Positions 62,846-64,000 of a DNA stretch of 64,000 nt are shown here, piece by piece. This DNA is from Chitinophaga sp. YR573. GTDB lineage: Bacteria > Bacteroidota > Bacteroidia > Chitinophagales > Chitinophagaceae. A program made the translations under genes and the position numbers. Numbering within the stretch: the first letter of the stretch is position 1; each line of letters opens with the position of its first letter. The notes beneath the pieces were generated by a model that had not been told where the DNA came from, did no database searches, and worked only from the letters and a program-made list of their open reading frames with translations. Location: contig NZ_FOJF01000001.1 of the NCBI RefSeq assembly GCF_900110995.1, positions 3,117,199-3,181,198 on the forward strand, read 5' to 3'.

Positions 62846-63703
62846 CTAATCGAGGTTTTTGTTTCGGAAAGCTAAAGCCGTCATTCCTGTAACTTTGGTA
62901 AAGAGCCGTGAAAAATAAGGGTAATCATCAAAGCCCAGTTCAGCTGCAATTTCTTTTACCGATTTATTGGAATGATAAAGCAGGCGTTTTGCTTCTAACA
63001 TAATACGCTGCTGTATGTGATATGACACGGAATAACCTGTTGTGTTTTTCACACATTCGTTCAGGTAAGGAGTAGATATGTTGAGTTTTTGTGCGTACGC
63101 TGTCGGGCGTTTGGTCGTGCTGTAATTACGTTCCAGTATTTCGTTGAAGGCTTTGGTAACAGTTTCAAATCGTGATAGTTTGTCTGATGATTTTGATTGT
63201 TCTATATATTGTGAAATGACTAATCCCGCCAATGCGTTGCAACTGTCTTTTAGTAAGGAATGATATAGCTTACCATGTTTCCTTTCAGAAAATTTCATGC
63301 AAAGTGATATTGCTTCGGAGATAATGGAAAACGTTTCTTTCGTTAACAATAATGGTTTTGCAGGTGTGATGTCTTCCAGCAATTTCAGATATTCAGGATT
63401 CAGATTTTCATTATTGATTGCGCAACTGCTGACTCTTACATCTTCAAATGCCATTATACGATGCACTTGATTTGGGTGCATATAGACGATAGATGGAGAC
63501 TCGATTTCATACTTTTGAAAATCTATCTCGATAGTAATTGTACCTTTTTCAAGTAAGTGGAATGTATGGCGGTCGTGCCGTTCAGATTGCTCCTCTCCCT
63601 CGAAATCGGGTAAATCGTTAAGAGATAATTTTTCAATAGAAATACCTGAGCCATACTCATCACCAAAATGATTTACAGGAATGGAGGTTGGTTTTTTACG
63701 CAT
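62846..63703 (-). CDS. AraC-family transcription regulator
   Basis: A 285-residue regulator. The N-terminal half is a cupin-like sensor (RHDRHTFHLLEKGTITIEIDFQKYEIESPSIVYMHPNQVHRI). The C-terminal two-helix-turn-helix DNA-binding domain is standard (FNEILERNYSTTKRPTAYAQKLNISTPYLNECVKNTTGYSVSYHIQQRIMLEAKRLLYHSNKSVKEIAAELGFDDYPYFSRLFTKVTG). The FAD monooxygenase gene is directly downstream, 80 bases away, and carries the inverted-repeat operator. It is the likely target (inference). Confidence 0.88.
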   Translation of the reverse strand: MRKKPTSIPVNHFGDEYGSGISIEKLSLNDLPDFEGEEQSERHDRHTFHLLEKGTITIEIDFQKYEIESPSIVYMHPNQVHRIMAFEDVRVSSCAINNENLNPEYLKLLEDITPAKPLLLTKETFSIISEAISLCMKFSERKHGKLYHSLLKDSCNALAGLVISQYIEQSKSSDKLSRFETVTKAFNEILERNYSTTKRPTAYAQKLNISTPYLNECVKNTTGYSVSYHIQQRIMLEAKRLLYHSNKSVKEIAAELGFDDYPYFSRLFTKVTGMTALAFRNKNLD

Positions 63704-63880
63704 CGTTTTTCAATTCACTATGCAAAGATAGCCTTTAGTATCTGATCCGCGTTTCCTGGCAACATAGGGCCATTAGAAAATCGATAAAAAACAAAAATCC
63801 CCTCTCTGCGTATTGTATTGATTATCAATAGAATAACACGGCAATTCGGGCTATTAAGAAAAAACAACTAAATTTGTATT
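63704..63880. other. Divergent intergenic region with a short palindrome
   Basis: TATTGAT (63815-63821) and ATCAATA (63823-63829) form a perfect 7-bp inverted repeat with one central base. It lies between the AraC gene and the partial plus-strand gene and may be a regulator site or chance. Confidence 0.3.
63869..63876 (+). promoter_or_regulatory. -7 element immediately before the last gene
   Basis: TAAATTTG matches TAnnTTTG and ends 4 bases before the ATG at 63881, so a leaderless transcript is possible. No clear -33 element is present. Confidence 0.3.
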
Positions 63881-64000
63881 ATGTTACGCAAAACAAAAAA
63901 AGAGATTCTAGTTCAGGTCGGTACTAAGCCATTAGTTATGGTAGACCCGGCCTTGCCTTCATTTGAAGGACATCCTTTTTTTGAGAAAAAAGCTAATGCT
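63881..64000 (+). CDS. N-terminal part of an unidentified gene (partial)
   Basis: The frame is open from an ATG to the window edge (40 codons; MLRKTKKEILVQVGTKPLVM...). The start is Lys/Arg-rich and is followed by a beta-strand-like segment and PALPSFEGHPFFEKKA. No family is recognised. A perfect -7 element 4 bases upstream supports a real gene. Confidence 0.55.
   Translation, partial: MLRKTKKEILVQVGTKPLVMVDPALPSFEGHPFFEKKANA

Noticed and set aside
1..64000. tRNA, rRNA, CRISPR array, integrase, transposase or prophage genes
   Set aside because: I looked for cloverleaf-like segments, regular direct repeats and mobile-element proteins and saw none. A covariance-model scan would be needed to exclude small RNAs.

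Overview
The window is a chromosomal stretch from a Bacteroidota bacterium, most likely a Chitinophaga-like member of the Chitinophagaceae (inference). The support is: two ECF sigma/FecR/SusC/SusD sets, a type IX secretion C-terminal sorting domain on a GH9 cellulase, the short primary sigma factor typical of the phylum, almost no Shine-Dalgarno sequences, and several promoters of the Bacteroidota form TTG-N19..23-TAnnTTTG.

Layout. 1-9.1 kb is housekeeping: a partial gene, a START-like protein, rpoD, ffh, the rpsP-rimM-trmD group, rplS, tatA, gatA and a lytic transglycosylase. 9.1-14.7 kb holds a cation/proton antiporter, a Tat-exported phospholipase C and a membrane glycosyltransferase. 14.8-26.6 kb is a glycan-use locus: ECF sigma, FecR anti-sigma, SusC, SusD, a GH27 glycosidase, a GH89 alpha-N-acetylglucosaminidase and a secreted beta-propeller. 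26.6-30.1 kb has a membrane M48-like protein that has lost its zinc ligands, and a thiolase. 30.2-39.3 kb is a long minus-strand series, read in transcription order: a Tat-exported Gfo/Idh/MocA protein, a secreted RidA-like protein, a HipA-like kinase with DUF3037, an OmpR/histidine kinase pair, a VIT-type metal transporter, a cNMP-domain histidine kinase, a receiver/thioredoxin-reductase-like fusion and a UBP zinc finger. 39.5-45.8 kb has a small conserved protein and a complete RND efflux operon. 45.9-49.9 kb has the GH9 cellulase and a HAD phosphatase. 50-57.8 kb is a second ECF/FecR/SusC/SusD locus ending in a TlpA-like thioredoxin instead of glycosidases. 58-64 kb is accessory: a gene remnant, a PanE-like reductase with a MarR-GNAT regulator, a SUKH/HEAT protein, a FAD monooxygenase with an AraC regulator, and the start of an unrecognised gene.

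How the genes work together. In each sigma/anti-sigma set the SusC receptor would sense its substrate and pass a signal through FecR to release the ECF factor, which drives susCD and the downstream genes. The first set probably removes terminal alpha-linked galactose-type and GlcNAc residues. The 30.2-36.3 kb run looks like a signalling and redox/metal module built from two histidine kinases, two receivers, a metal transporter, a flavoprotein lacking the redox cysteines, and a zinc finger.

The least ordinary signals are: the receiver/Grx-like/TrxR-like fusion cluster; the M48 protein without zinc ligands; minus-strand terminator-shaped hairpins between fecR and susC in both Sus loci, which suggest antisense RNAs; and a 9-bp inverted repeat flanking a promoter in front of the FAD monooxygenase. 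No tRNA, rRNA, CRISPR array, transposase or integrase was seen.
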